A DNA stretch of 22,033 nucleotides, taken from positions 1 through 22,033 of IMG/VR virus record IMGVR_UViG_3300048102_000256; one strand, 5' to 3'. The stretch's first letter is position 1. The number at the start of each line of letters is the position of its first letter. The translations under genes and the position numbers were made by a program. The stretch comes from a virus. Under the pieces are notes generated by a model, which ran no database searches, was not told the DNA's origin, and worked only from the letters and a program-made list of their open reading frames with translations. This document shows, piece after piece, positions 13,750 through 20,278 of this stretch.

Positions 13750-15381
13750 TTAGTGCGTCTGAGACCAGTTGTCACCCACCATGTACTCGCCGTCGAGTGG
13801 GCACCGGAGTCCCAAGTCTCTGCCCGCCTGCCGTATGGCATTGCGGACACAAGCACCCACCCGATCGGCGTACTGCTCTGGTACTTCTAACTGGTATTCG
13901 TCGTGAACATTCGCTACGAACTTGTACGGGTAGCCATACGCGTCTAGCTTCTGCTCTGCGATTACCAGCGCCTTCTTCATCACGATAGCACCAGCGGACT
14001 GGAGTAACGTGTTGAGTGCGGCGTGTTCGCTACGTACGTGTAGCCTCCGACCGTCCAGTCCGGGGACGGTGCCGCTCCTAGCTATCTTCTTGATGCGTCC
14101 TATCAGCTCTCGGTACGCCGGCCAGTTGCGCTCGTAGCTGTCACGCAGGGCCTTGCCCTTGGCGGCTGAGCCACCGACAGTCGAGCCTAGCTTGGCGTCG
14201 CCTGCGCCGTAGAGTAGGGCGTAGATCAGGGTCTTCGCTTGGCTCCGCGTCTCGCAACCGAACGCCTTCTGGTTGGCAGTGTGGATGTCACCGTCGAGTA
14301 TCTCCTTGGTGAACTCCGCGTCCTGCATGTAGTGCGCCAGCATACGTAGCTCCAAGCCTGACGCGTCACACCCCACCAGCTTGTGACCTTCGGGCACGAT
14401 GAAGAACGTGCGGTAGTCTGAGTCGCTGGGGATCTGCGCCATGTTGGGGCGAGCGTGTGTCATGCGGCCCGTGACTGCGCCGTTGGTGTTGACGTAGCCG
14501 TGCAGTCGGCCGTCATCCTCGTAGGCGTTGAGCCACGACAGTATCATCGCACTGCGCTTACCTAGCGTGAGGTACTCTAGCACCAGCGAAGCCTCTGGGA
14601 CATGCGCGTTGTCAGCAAGGGTGTTCTCGTCAACAATAACCGCGCCTTTCTCTGTGCGCTTCGTCCACTTCGCACCCTTACTCTCAAGACGGCGGGCAAT
14701 CTGTTGCCTCGACGCGACATTGAACTCCTCAACGTGGTCCTTGAGTCGCTTGCCCGTCTTCTCACTCCACCTCTCAGTGACGATGGGAGGGAAAGTCTCC
14801 TTGAGGATCTCGTCAATCTCATTCATTCTCTCCTTCTGTTGTGCGTAGTATGCCGATGCACCTGCGAAGTCGAACATGAATCCGTTCTCCTCCTGCTTAC
14901 GTACGATGCGGGAGCACTCATGCTCCAGAGCAAGGCACTCACCGCCGAAGCCTAGCTCGTCGAACTCCTTGAGCAGGAATCGGTAGGCGTCCCAGTTGGC
15001 ACGCGTGTCCTGCAAGCAGTAGTCGATCATCTGATCGGTCAGCCCGTTGTCGAAGTCGGCGACGTCGAAGTCATCCTTCTGCTCCAGACCGGCGCGCTCG
15101 GCGATAGCCTTGAGACTGTTGTGTCCCTTGGCTGGGTTGATTAGACGTGCCAGTACCAGCGTGTCGATGATCTCGACGTCAGCCGGCGGAGTCCAGCCCC
15201 ACACCTGCTTCATCACGGGCAGGTCGAAGTGCAACAAGTTGTGGCCTATGAGCGCTGTCGCATCCTTGGGTATGTCGCTCGCTTGCGTACTCCAAGAAGC
15301 GTTCCCATCTTCGTCGCACCATGCCACCATCCAGATGCAGTCGTGCGCTAGGTTCGTCTCGATGTCGATCACGTACCGCAT
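13750..15381 (-). CDS. Family A DNA polymerase with 3'-5' exonuclease (T7 gp5-like)
   Basis: A 543-residue replicative polymerase. The exonuclease domain (1-140) has D6-I-E8-T-N, H47-N-L-L-H-F-D53 and Y121-C-L-Q-D125. The polymerase domain has T-G-R-M-T-H (304-309), motif A C-D339-A-S-G-L-E-L-R, motif B R379-S-Q-A-K383-T-L-I-Y387-A-L-L-Y-G and motif C V-H493-D494-E495. Tyr387 is the position equivalent to Phe762 of E. coli Pol I and Tyr526 of T7, a form usual in lytic phages. It is shorter than T7 gp5 (704 aa). About 200 residues separate the exonuclease from motif A, which leaves little room for T7's 76-residue thioredoxin-binding loop, so processivity probably comes some other way. AGGAGG precedes the ATG. 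All catalytic residues are present. Confidence 0.96.
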   Translation of the reverse strand: MRYVIDIETNLAHDCIWMVAWCDEDGNASWSTQASDIPKDATALIGHNLLHFDLPVMKQVWGWTPPADVEIIDTLVLARLINPAKGHNSLKAIAERAGLEQKDDFDVADFDNGLTDQMIDYCLQDTRANWDAYRFLLKEFDELGFGGECLALEHECSRIVRKQEENGFMFDFAGASAYYAQQKERMNEIDEILKETFPPIVTERWSEKTGKRLKDHVEEFNVASRQQIARRLESKGAKWTKRTEKGAVIVDENTLADNAHVPEASLVLEYLTLGKRSAMILSWLNAYEDDGRLHGYVNTNGAVTGRMTHARPNMAQIPSDSDYRTFFIVPEGHKLVGCDASGLELRMLAHYMQDAEFTKEILDGDIHTANQKAFGCETRSQAKTLIYALLYGAGDAKLGSTVGGSAAKGKALRDSYERNWPAYRELIGRIKKIARSGTVPGLDGRRLHVRSEHAALNTLLQSAGAIVMKKALVIAEQKLDAYGYPYKFVANVHDEYQLEVPEQYADRVGACVRNAIRQAGRDLGLRCPLDGEYMVGDNWSQTH

Positions 15382-15417
15382 TCTGTTCCTCCTCGATAAT
15401 CCATTGTCCCATCCTAC

Positions 15418-15666
15418 TCATATCTGCTCCTTCGCTCGGAAGGCTCGGCCCGTCTCGTAGCTCAGTCGGCAGTGGTCTGCCTCACCGAACAGGCTGAACA
15501 CAAAGTCGATTATAGCACGCGGGATTGCATAGCGCAACATGTGCCGCCGCAAGTAGCAAGTCTCGCTGAACGTGTACGGGTACGGCGCACCACCGAAGTG
15601 TACTATCTGGTTGAACAGTATGCTCACGCACGCCCAGAATGCACGCGCCCTATACCAGAAACTCAT
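15418..15666 (-). CDS. Small conserved podovirus protein of unknown function (82 aa)
   Basis: An 82-residue basic, aromatic-rich protein starting M-S-F-W-Y-R-A-R-A-F-W. A moderately hydrophobic stretch spans about 8-22 (A-F-W-A-C-V-S-I-L-F-N-Q-I-V), followed by F-S-E-T-C-Y-L-R-R and a C-terminal E-A-D-H-C-R-L-S-Y. Proteins with an F-W-Y-R-x-R-A start and a T-F-S-x-x-C motif occur in replication regions of other podoviruses, but I know no function. Two Cys and a Cys-His pair might bind a metal. It sits between primase-helicase and polymerase, overlapping the helicase stop by four bases (ATGA), which suggests a replication accessory or membrane-association role (inference). Confidence 0.72.
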   Translation of the reverse strand: MSFWYRARAFWACVSILFNQIVHFGGAPYPYTFSETCYLRRHMLRYAIPRAIIDFVFSLFGEADHCRLSYETGRAFRAKEQI

Positions 15667-17330
15667 AGTGCCTCCTCCTCTGCTACGACAGGCTCGAAGT
15701 CAGTGAGCCTACCTGTGTCTGCGTTGTACAGCAGGTGTCCGGCGGGGCCGGTGATACCACTGAACCTGTTCTTTAGCACACGGATGTGTGTGGTGTTGCG
15801 CTCGGTCTCATCCTCTGCCTGACCGTTACGCTCAAGGCCGATGACGAAGTCGCTAAGCTGTGCGATGCTGGCGCTACCACGTAGCTGTGCCACGCTGGTG
15901 ACTGCGCCCTCTTCGTGGCCCTTGCCGTCTGGCCGCTTGAGGTGGCTCACCGCGAACAGCACGATGCCTGTGTCCTGCGTCAGCGTACGTAGCTTGGTCA
16001 TGATCTCATCCAGCGCACGGCGTTCGTCACCGTACTGCCCACCCGATACGAGTATCGAGATGTGGTCGAGGATGATGACCTTGCAGTCCATAGCCTTAGC
16101 CATGAAGCGCACGCGGCTCACCACTTGATCCACGGTAGCGCCGGTGTCGAAGCTGGCGTCCATGATGAACAGTTGATCGTCGCCGAACGTGCGGTCGAAG
16201 CTATCCTTGTATGCCGCGTCACCGTACTTGACGGGTGAGGTAGGCAGGTGTATAGGGAACGACAGGTCAACGCCCATGAATCCCTCTGCTGTACGCTCGA
16301 CGCTCTCCTCCATGAACAGACACCCGATCTTGTTGTCGGTAGTCTGCTTGATGTGCATCACGATCTCACGCAGGATGGATGACTTACCCAGACCTGAGCC
16401 TGCACAGATGGTGACCAGCTCGGTAGGTCGGAAGCCGTACGTCAGCTTGTTGAGCGGCGGCCACGGGTAGTCGCCCAGTGACTCGGGTCGCTCACGTGAC
16501 AGCCTCTCCCACAGGTCGGACGATGACAGCACACCCTCGGGGGTGAACGGCTTGGCGTCCCACATGAGTCGCTTCAGCTCGTCGGTCTTGCCTGCCATGA
16601 CGTAGTCGTTCGCATCCTTACCGATCGCGGGGTCGAACTGCATGACCTTGATCTTGCCTGCGAACACGTCGCACATATCGGCGGTGGCCTTGCGTCCCTG
16701 CTCGTCGGCGTCGAAGGCTAGGATGATCTCGTCGTAGCTATCGAGGAATGTATACGATGCTTGCAGATCCTTACGTACACTGCCTGCTCCACCGGACAGT
16801 GACACCACGTGCTCGTCGTACTGCTCCTTGCTCTTGAGCCCCTGACGTGCGGCGATGGCGTCGTTCTCTCCCTCGACTACGATTACACGCTTGGATCGCT
16901 TGCCCTCGATGGCCTGCTGTCCGAACATCATGATGCCTTCGGAGTCGCCGGTACTGCGGAATGTCTTAGACTCCTTGCCTCGGATCTTGAAGAAGCAAGG
17001 CACGTTCTCGCCTGCTCGGAAGTATGGGTAGGCATAAGTGATTGTGTCCTCGACGACACCGTAGAACGCCACGTGTGCAGGCTCAAGCCCACGGTTAGCG
17101 ATGGCGAACTTCTTGCGCTCATGCCACAGCCCGATCAATCTCTCGAACTCTGAGCTACGCGGCTGTAAGTCCACGCCTTTGGTCATAGGTTCTCCTCCTG
17201 TCGGTGGGGTGTAGGTCTCACATACGAAGCAGTATGCGTGATTATCATCATAATGCTGATTGCCATCACTACTGCCGCAGTTATCACACGGCCCCTTGTG
17301 GGTAGCATTAGAACCTCTCGTCGTATTCAC
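15663..17330 (-). CDS. Primase-helicase (T7 gp4-like)
   Basis: A 555-residue bifunctional protein in the T7 gp4 order. A zinc-binding domain has C15-x-x-C18 and C34-x-x-C37. A Toprim primase core has V-E153-G-E-N-D157 and D207-A-D209-E. A linker leads to the RecA-like helicase: Walker A G-S-G-L-G-K316-S317, catalytic E341, Walker B V-I-I-L-D422-H, V-S-H463-L-K, and Q-L-R-G-S-A-S-I-A-Q-L-S-D with K-N-R522-F-S as the finger. It unwinds the fork 5'-3' as a hexamer and makes primers for the polymerase encoded next. The start is a GTG at 17330 with GGGAGGT upstream, inside the preceding gene. A second start at 17186, behind a very strong ribosome site, would give a 507-aa form lacking the zinc domain, as in T7 gp4B. 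Confidence 0.95.
   Translation of the reverse strand: MNTTRGSNATHKGPCDNCGSSDGNQHYDDNHAYCFVCETYTPPTGGEPMTKGVDLQPRSSEFERLIGLWHERKKFAIANRGLEPAHVAFYGVVEDTITYAYPYFRAGENVPCFFKIRGKESKTFRSTGDSEGIMMFGQQAIEGKRSKRVIVVEGENDAIAARQGLKSKEQYDEHVVSLSGGAGSVRKDLQASYTFLDSYDEIILAFDADEQGRKATADMCDVFAGKIKVMQFDPAIGKDANDYVMAGKTDELKRLMWDAKPFTPEGVLSSSDLWERLSRERPESLGDYPWPPLNKLTYGFRPTELVTICAGSGLGKSSILREIVMHIKQTTDNKIGCLFMEESVERTAEGFMGVDLSFPIHLPTSPVKYGDAAYKDSFDRTFGDDQLFIMDASFDTGATVDQVVSRVRFMAKAMDCKVIILDHISILVSGGQYGDERRALDEIMTKLRTLTQDTGIVLFAVSHLKRPDGKGHEEGAVTSVAQLRGSASIAQLSDFVIGLERNGQAEDETERNTTHIRVLKNRFSGITGPAGHLLYNADTGRLTDFEPVVAEEEAL
17184..17199 (-). promoter_or_regulatory. Internal ribosome site and ATG for a short helicase form
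   Basis: Within the primase-helicase gene, AGGAGG (17199-17194) lies seven bases before an in-frame ATG (17186-17184) encoding Met49. This is directly after the zinc-binding domain (Cys15-Cys37). T7 gene 4 has the same design, with an internal start at Met64 giving gp4B, a helicase without primase zinc finger. The site is stronger than that of the full-length GTG start. Use in vivo is inferred. Confidence 0.68.
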
Positions 17331-17529
17331 TCATACCTCCCGTATTGTAACGGCCAGTTGAATCGTAGCACTCGTCCCTCTCTCGCCAAGGCCGTGCTAA
17401 GGCCTCAACAATAGAGTGATAGTGATCGGCCAGCTCTTTGAACTGCGTCTCGGTGATGGCCTCATCCTCAAAGTAACATGAGCCATCGATCTTGTAAAGC
17501 CTGTCGTGAATGATGATTGTGTTTGACAA
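17308..17529 (-). CDS. Small protein of unknown function (73 aa)
   Basis: A 73-residue protein with a short beta-rich start (N-T-I-I-I-H-D-R-L-Y-K-I-D-G-S-C-Y-F), a helical middle (T-E-T-Q-F-K-E-L-A-D-H-Y-H-S-I-V-E-A-L) and a polar tail. The frame is open to 17562, but GGAGGA at 17542-17537 sits seven bases before a TTG at 17529, which I take as the start. The 3' end overlaps the GTG start of primase-helicase by 23 bases, so it is probably coupled to it. The start region coincides with a promoter-like sequence on the opposite strand. No family was recognised. Confidence 0.6.
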   Translation of the reverse strand: MSNTIIIHDRLYKIDGSCYFEDEAITETQFKELADHYHSIVEALARPWRERDECYDSTGRYNTGGMSEYDERF

Positions 17530-17551
17530 GATAATGTCCTCCGGATACAAT
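17523..17551 (+). promoter_or_regulatory. Sigma70-type promoter antisense to the early genes
   Basis: On the plus strand TTGACA (17523-17528), a 17-nt spacer and TACAAT (17546-17551). The same -35, spacing and -10 occur in the promoter at 1239-1267. It would transcribe rightwards, antisense to all small early genes, as no plus-strand gene lies ahead. The spacer contains the complement of the ribosome site of the gene on the other strand. Either a regulatory antisense promoter or a chance match. Confidence 0.4.
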
Positions 17552-17640
17552 GGTATTAACAAGAGATACTTTAGACTAGGTTATGTATACTACTTACTAC
17601 TCTCGACGTTACTCTAGAGTTAAAGATAACAACAGTTACC
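17530..17640. other. AT-rich gene-free gap
   Basis: About 110 bases without a gene, the longest break between 20154 and 9184. It is AT-rich, with a perfect 10-bp palindrome ACTCTAGAGT near 17611-17620 and several TATAC/GTATAC stretches. It divides the small early genes from the replication genes. I find no clear minus-strand promoter with both boxes and no hairpin with a T tract; the convincing promoter match here faces the other way. Confidence 0.5.
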
Positions 17641-17895
17641 TCAGTATACATTAGACTCATTGTCTACAGCGTCAAGCATCTCGTCCATCTCAACCTGACC
17701 TAAGCTCTGCCAGTACCCTACACGTGCCGCGATCTCTACCTTCCAGTCGTATGGTATCTGCTCGATCTCACCGCCGCCAGCAAGGAACGTCTCAGTATCT
17801 TTCGCTAGCTTCTCACGCCACTCACGCTTAGACATACCGCACACGTCGTCGGTGTAGTCAATAAGCGCACGGTCCCAATCAATAAAGTCGTTCAT
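17641..17895 (-). CDS. Small acidic early protein (84 aa)
   Basis: An 84-residue acidic protein beginning M-N-D-F-I-D-W-D, with W-R-E-K-L-A-K-D-T-E-T-F-L-A-G-G-G-E in the middle and W-Q-S-L-G-Q-V-E-M-D-E-M-L near the end. GGAGAG just upstream of the ATG at 17895 favours this start over the Met five codons earlier, and the ATG overlaps the preceding stop (ATGA). It is the last of the small early genes before the AT-rich gap. Acidic, Trp-containing small proteins are common among phage host-takeover or DNA-mimic factors, but nothing specific can be said. Confidence 0.68.
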   Translation of the reverse strand: MNDFIDWDRALIDYTDDVCGMSKREWREKLAKDTETFLAGGGEIEQIPYDWKVEIAARVGYWQSLGQVEMDEMLDAVDNESNVY

Positions 17896-18104
17896 GATCT
17901 CTCCACGCACTGCTTCAGTGCTTCAATGTCTTCGATAGATAACGGCTCGCCTTCGCGCGGCTGGTGCTGTACCTGCACACGTTGGAGCCGTACGTTCTTG
18001 TATCCCTTGTCAACTAGGCGACGCTTGTCGCACAAGGCGTCTGCCTCATGGATGTACACCATGCGTAGCTTGCCGTCGTTGTACATGACAATCACTTCGC
18101 TCAT
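17892..18104 (-). CDS. Small early protein of unknown function (70 aa)
   Basis: A 70-residue protein. A beta-strand-rich first half (S-E-V-I-V-M-Y-N-D-G-K-L-R-M-V-Y-I) leads to a charged helix (A-D-A-L-C-D-K-R-R-L-V-D-K-G-Y), another strand with Q-R-V-Q-V-Q-H-Q, and an acidic C-terminal helix. GGAGCG lies before the ATG, which overlaps the previous stop by ATGA; the stop overlaps the next start the same way. No motif or family was recognised. Confidence 0.68.
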   Translation of the reverse strand: MSEVIVMYNDGKLRMVYIHEADALCDKRRLVDKGYKNVRLQRVQVQHQPREGEPLSIEDIEALKQCVERS

Positions 18105-18337
18105 ATATACGCTCCTCCGTATGCCTCAACAGATATACTGTCGGACAGGTTGCCCTCGATCTGGTCAAGGAAGTTGGTGTAGTGCGTCACGTTCAGCCAA
18201 GTGCTGTCGTGTTTGTACTCATCGTCCGGCATCCGGGTCGTGCTCTCAAGCAACAGACGCGCCTCCGTTACGTTACCGTCCTCGACATTCACTTCAACAG
18301 TTACTTCAATCGGTACTCTCACAATCTTACTCGTCAT
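18101..18337 (-). CDS. Small early protein of unknown function (78 aa)
   Basis: A 78-residue acidic protein. The start M-T-S-K-I-V-R-V-P-I-E-V-T-V-E-V-N-V-E-D-G is an alternating beta pattern; the rest is polar with H-Y-T-N-F-L-D-Q-I-E-G. I prefer the ATG at 18337 (GAGAAGGA eight bases upstream) to the longer frame from 18355. It overlaps the end of a 30-aa membrane peptide gene and is coupled by ATGA to the next gene. Function is unknown. Confidence 0.65.
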   Translation of the reverse strand: MTSKIVRVPIEVTVEVNVEDGNVTEARLLLESTTRMPDDEYKHDSTWLNVTHYTNFLDQIEGNLSDSISVEAYGGAYI

Positions 18338-18419
18338 CGTTTCGATCCTTCTCATTCCACTGGGATATAACTAGTGACAACATGAACACTAGGACTATTC
18401 CAATTGCTAGGTCAGCCAT
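18327..18419 (-). CDS. Tiny membrane peptide (30 aa)
   Basis: M-A-D then a strongly hydrophobic segment at about residues 4-19 (L-A-I-G-I-V-L-V-F-M-L-S-L-V-I-S) and a charged tail (W-N-E-K-D-R-N-D-D-E). It starts inside the 3' end of the preceding gene and ends inside the next start region, with overlaps of eight and eleven bases. No strong ribosome site is seen, so translation would rely on coupling. Support comes from topology, overlap pattern and the other tiny membrane genes in this region. Function is unknown. Confidence 0.5.
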   Translation of the reverse strand: MADLAIGIVLVFMLSLVISQWNEKDRNDDE

Positions 18420-18621
18420 CATTGCTTCGCACCTCCGCCACCACTCGCTTGATCTCTCGTAGCTCGGTGACTCGCTCGCACAGGTCGTCCAACATACCCT
18501 CAAGCGTGACGAGTGCGGCGTGCGCTATCCAATCATCGGTCTGTGAGATGTCGTAACACACCTGAGCTAGGTTATCACATACCTTGTCCAAGTGCTTGAT
18601 ATCCTTGTCAATCTGGTTCAT
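18412..18621 (-). CDS. Small helical early protein (69 aa)
   Basis: A 69-residue protein, almost entirely helical, with a heptad-like pattern of Leu, Val and Ile (I-D-K-D-I-K-H-L-D-K-V-C-D-N-L-A-Q-V-C, then L-V-T-L-E-G-M-L-D-D-L-C-E-R-V-T-E-L) that suggests a coiled-coil dimer. Three Cys lie on the helices. AGGAGG precedes the ATG, which overlaps the previous stop. No family was recognised; a protein-protein inhibitor or DNA-associated role is possible but not shown. Confidence 0.68.
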   Translation of the reverse strand: MNQIDKDIKHLDKVCDNLAQVCYDISQTDDWIAHAALVTLEGMLDDLCERVTELREIKRVVAEVRSNDG

Positions 18622-18890
18622 ACGTCCTCCTGCGGTGTATGCTCTAGAGTTATAAGCTCAAGTAACTGTTCTTCAATCCATCGGGTGTTCTCGTAGCCCA
18701 TCAGACTTAAGTGCCTCGTCGCTCGCGTCACCACAATCTCGTCGCCTCCAAGCGCAGGACGCTTGATGACGTCCTTCGCGTCCAGCTCTAGGCCGTAGTC
18801 GTACAGGATAGTTTCCCCACCGTCGAACGTGTACTCTACGTATACGTCCATGCCGTCGAGCACTTCGTCTTGAAACAGTAGCTTACTCAT
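18618..18890 (-). CDS. Small early protein of unknown function (90 aa)
   Basis: A 90-residue acidic protein. A beta-rich N-terminal half (L-D-G-M-D-V-Y-V-E-Y-T-F-D-G-G-E-T-I-L-Y) is followed by a mixed region and a C-terminal helix (W-I-E-E-Q-L-L-E-L-I-T-L-E). The ribosome site AGGAGGTGA is close to a full anti-16S match, so strong expression is expected. The start overlaps the previous stop by ATGA and the stop overlaps the next start. No recognisable motif. Confidence 0.7.
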   Translation of the reverse strand: MSKLLFQDEVLDGMDVYVEYTFDGGETILYDYGLELDAKDVIKRPALGGDEIVVTRATRHLSLMGYENTRWIEEQLLELITLEHTPQEDV

Positions 18891-19081
18891 CCTTCACCTC
18901 CTGCTTCCGACACTACCTCGCTCACGTACTTAACGATGCGATGCTCCGAGCCGGGGTCTCTCGCCAGCTCGTAGCCGAACTGCTCCACCGCTTTCACGTA
19001 GCTTGGGTATCGGTCTGTGTTCACATCGGCCCACGCGCACTGCGGGTCGAGCCATTGCACTTTATAGTATACATCACTCAT
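18887..19081 (-). CDS. Small early protein of unknown function (64 aa)
   Basis: A 64-residue protein with aromatic residues near the start (D-V-Y-Y-K-V-Q-W-L-D), Y-P-S-Y-V-K-A-V-E-Q-F-G-Y in the middle and a short Gly-rich end. GGAGG lies six bases upstream of the ATG. It overlaps the preceding gene by eight bases and the next by four. The pattern resembles small phage proteins built of a short sheet and one helix; no function is known to me. Confidence 0.65.
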   Translation of the reverse strand: MSDVYYKVQWLDPQCAWADVNTDRYPSYVKAVEQFGYELARDPGSEHRIVKYVSEVVSEAGGEG

Positions 19082-19268
19082 CGTCTGCCTCCAGAAAGTA
19101 TTCGCCTGCGTCAGTCATGCCTTGCAAGTGGGCACGTGCCGCGCTCAGCTCGCCTCGGATGACCGCCGCCATAGCATGGTTGCCCTTCTCAAGGCACTCA
19201 GCATAGTCAGCGGTCAGTTGGTTAACTCGTTGCATGCCCTGCTTGAGGGCGTCAGTGTATGCGCTCAT
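19074..19268 (-). CDS. Small helical early protein (64 aa)
   Basis: A 64-residue protein starting M-S-A-Y-T-D-A-L-K-Q-G. It is helical throughout (M-Q-R-V-N-Q-L-T-A-D-Y-A-E-C-L-E-K, then M-A-A-V-I-R-G-E-L-S-A-A-R-A-H-L) with an acidic end, consistent with a helical hairpin. The frame runs back to 19337, but the ATG at 19268 has AGAGGA upstream and forms ATGA with the previous stop, so the longer reading is rejected. Function is unknown. Confidence 0.65.
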   Translation of the reverse strand: MSAYTDALKQGMQRVNQLTADYAECLEKGNHAMAAVIRGELSAARAHLQGMTDAGEYFLEADDE

Positions 19269-19477
19269 GATTCCTCTCCCTTCTGGTATCTGATGAACTC
19301 GTCCACGGTGAGGTCGGACTTGCTCGCCCTGTCCCACATGCGGTTCAGTTGCTGTAATGTCATCTCGTGTTGCTCAAAGTGCAGACAGTCGAGGATGAAT
19401 GAGCAGTACCGCTCGTCGCTCATCGCCGACCGCACTAGCCTGTCGGTGTTGGGTGTCCACTCCTGCTTACCTAACAT
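19265..19477 (-). CDS. Small early protein of unknown function (70 aa)
   Basis: A 70-residue protein with M-L-G-K-Q-E-W-T-P-N-T-D-R at the start and a mostly helical remainder (C-S-F-I-L-D-C-L-H-F-E-Q-H-E-M-T-L-Q-Q-L and V-D-E-F-I-R-Y-Q-K-G). Two Cys and two His lie within about 15 residues and might bind a metal, but spacing does not match a known finger. GGAG is seven bases before the ATG. It overlaps both neighbours. Confidence 0.65.
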   Translation of the reverse strand: MLGKQEWTPNTDRLVRSAMSDERYCSFILDCLHFEQHEMTLQQLNRMWDRASKSDLTVDEFIRYQKGEES

Positions 19478-19682
19478 AGGTCCACTCCAGTATAACGCAG
19501 TCCTCGCCGATGTAATCCACGCGTCGCTCCAGTGAGGGGTCGCCGGTCTGCATCCTCATGGCGTCAGCGTACGTCTCCAGCATGTCACGCCGTGTGAAGT
19601 GGATCGTCTGCGTTGCACCACGCGGCATCGTCTCGCCCTCGCGGTAGTGGAACTTGATGTGGTCTGCTGATAGTCTACTCAT
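19467..19682 (-). CDS. Small early protein of unknown function (71 aa)
   Basis: A 71-residue basic-to-neutral protein: M-S-R-L-S-A-D-H-I-K-F-H-Y-R-E-G-E-T then a strand (T-Q-T-I-H-F-T), a helix (M-L-E-T-Y-A-D-A-M-R-M) and a C-terminal strand (D-C-V-I-L-E-W-T-Y-V-R). GGGAGG lies nine bases before the ATG, which is inside the 3' end of the preceding conserved gene. No motif recognised. Confidence 0.65.
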   Translation of the reverse strand: MSRLSADHIKFHYREGETMPRGATQTIHFTRRDMLETYADAMRMQTGDPSLERRVDYIGEDCVILEWTYVR

Positions 19683-20154
19683 TTGTCTTGCCCTCCCATG
19701 TCATAGGCCTACCCTTAGCCGCCCACTCGTCGGCCTTGGCGTTGTAATACACTTGATACGCTAGCACGGTGTCCTCGCGCTTGCATTCGTCATACATGCA
19801 CTGCGGCGGCACGTCGAACGGCTTGCGACAGTCGTCGAGGTTGACGGGCAATTGGCTCAGTGCCTTGGCGTGCTCGGCGATGGTTTTGTGCGTCTTGCCA
19901 TAGCGCCGTGTGTACTCAGCACCCAGCGCCATCATGTGGGTATAGGACCACTCGTATGCACTAGCACTAGAGCGTACCCACACGGTGCTGGGGTGGTTCT
20001 TGTGCGTAGACTTGTACGCCACCTGTATACCGTCAAGCTCGATGTGCGCCGTGCTGAGCATTTGCGCCGTCTCGAGTATCATCTTGACCACGTGTCGGTC
20101 ACACTGCATACGTGCGGCCTCGACGGGGTCGTGGTTGAGATAGAATAGATTCAT
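19675..20154 (-). CDS. Conserved phage protein of the MNxFYLxHDP type (159 aa)
   Basis: A 159-residue protein with a pattern widespread in marine and T4-type phages: M-N-L-F-Y-L-N-H-D-P at the start, C-D-R-H-V-V-K-M-I-L-E-T-A-Q-M-L-S-T-A-H at about 18-37, Y-K-S-T-H-K-N-H-P-S-T-V-W-V-R at about 46-60, Y-T-R-R-Y-G-K-T-H in the middle, and D-T-V-L-A-Y-Q-V-Y-Y near the end. Relatives are sometimes annotated as pyrimidine-dimer DNA glycosylase-like, but I cannot confirm that activity from the sequence. The conserved His, Lys and Glu residues could be catalytic. The ATG at 20154 with GGGGGAA upstream is preferred to the longer frame at 20172, which would start inside the regulatory repeat. It is the first gene after a terminator and a Fur-like repeat. 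Confidence 0.78.
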   Translation of the reverse strand: MNLFYLNHDPVEAARMQCDRHVVKMILETAQMLSTAHIELDGIQVAYKSTHKNHPSTVWVRSSASAYEWSYTHMMALGAEYTRRYGKTHKTIAEHAKALSQLPVNLDDCRKPFDVPPQCMYDECKREDTVLAYQVYYNAKADEWAAKGRPMTWEGKTNE

Positions 20155-20168
20155 TGGCAATTCCCCCT

Positions 20169-20204
20169 TCACCCTTTACGGGAATGAGAATGATTCTCGT
20201 TTAC
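20169..20204 (-). repeat. 36-nt repeat copy A (Fur-box-like, upstream of gene at 20154)
   Basis: The first of three near-identical 36-nt elements. On the plus strand it reads TCACCCTTTACGGG followed by a dyad centred on GAGAATGATTCTC. The 19-mer GGGAATGAGAATGATTCTC matches 14 of 19 positions of the classic Fur box. It lies between a terminator and the ribosome site of the conserved gene at 20154, the place expected for a promoter or operator. It differs from copy C at five positions, without indels. Confidence 0.75.
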
Positions 20205-20272
20205 AATAAAAGAGCCGGTGAGCGGTGGCTTTCAGAGGCACGCTCCTATTAGGTTAAGAGCCGCCCACCGGC
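20205..20272 (-). terminator. Factor-independent terminator after the 111-aa early gene
   Basis: On the minus strand a GC-rich stem (20272-20259 pairing with 20230-20214; arms of the type GCCGGTGGGCGGCT) encloses a loop of about 28 nt and is followed directly by CTCTTTTATT. The stem starts seven bases after the stop of the 20279-20614 gene. It should end the transcript of the rightmost early cluster before the next regulatory repeat. The loop is longer than usual. Confidence 0.65.
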
Positions 20273-20278
20273 AAACTG

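Noticed and set aside
15179-15421. An 80-aa minus-strand frame starting at an ATGA overlap after the 82-aa gene, with AAGGAG upstream
   Set aside because: Most of it lies inside the polymerase gene in another frame and its composition is that of a shadow frame; the polymerase has its own AGGAGG and start. The start signal is decent, so a short leader peptide cannot be fully excluded.
17926-18462. Long plus-strand open frames opposite the early and replication genes (also 11538-12041 and 12359-12901)
   Set aside because: They lie opposite well-supported minus-strand genes, have no ribosome sites and show Arg/Ser/Cys-rich shadow composition.
20169-20204. N4-type hairpin promoter (5-bp stem, 3-nt loop) within the 36-nt repeats
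   Set aside because: Copy A could form GAGAA-loop-TTCTC, but B and C have a mismatch in the stem, and no giant virion RNA polymerase gene is present in the virion block.
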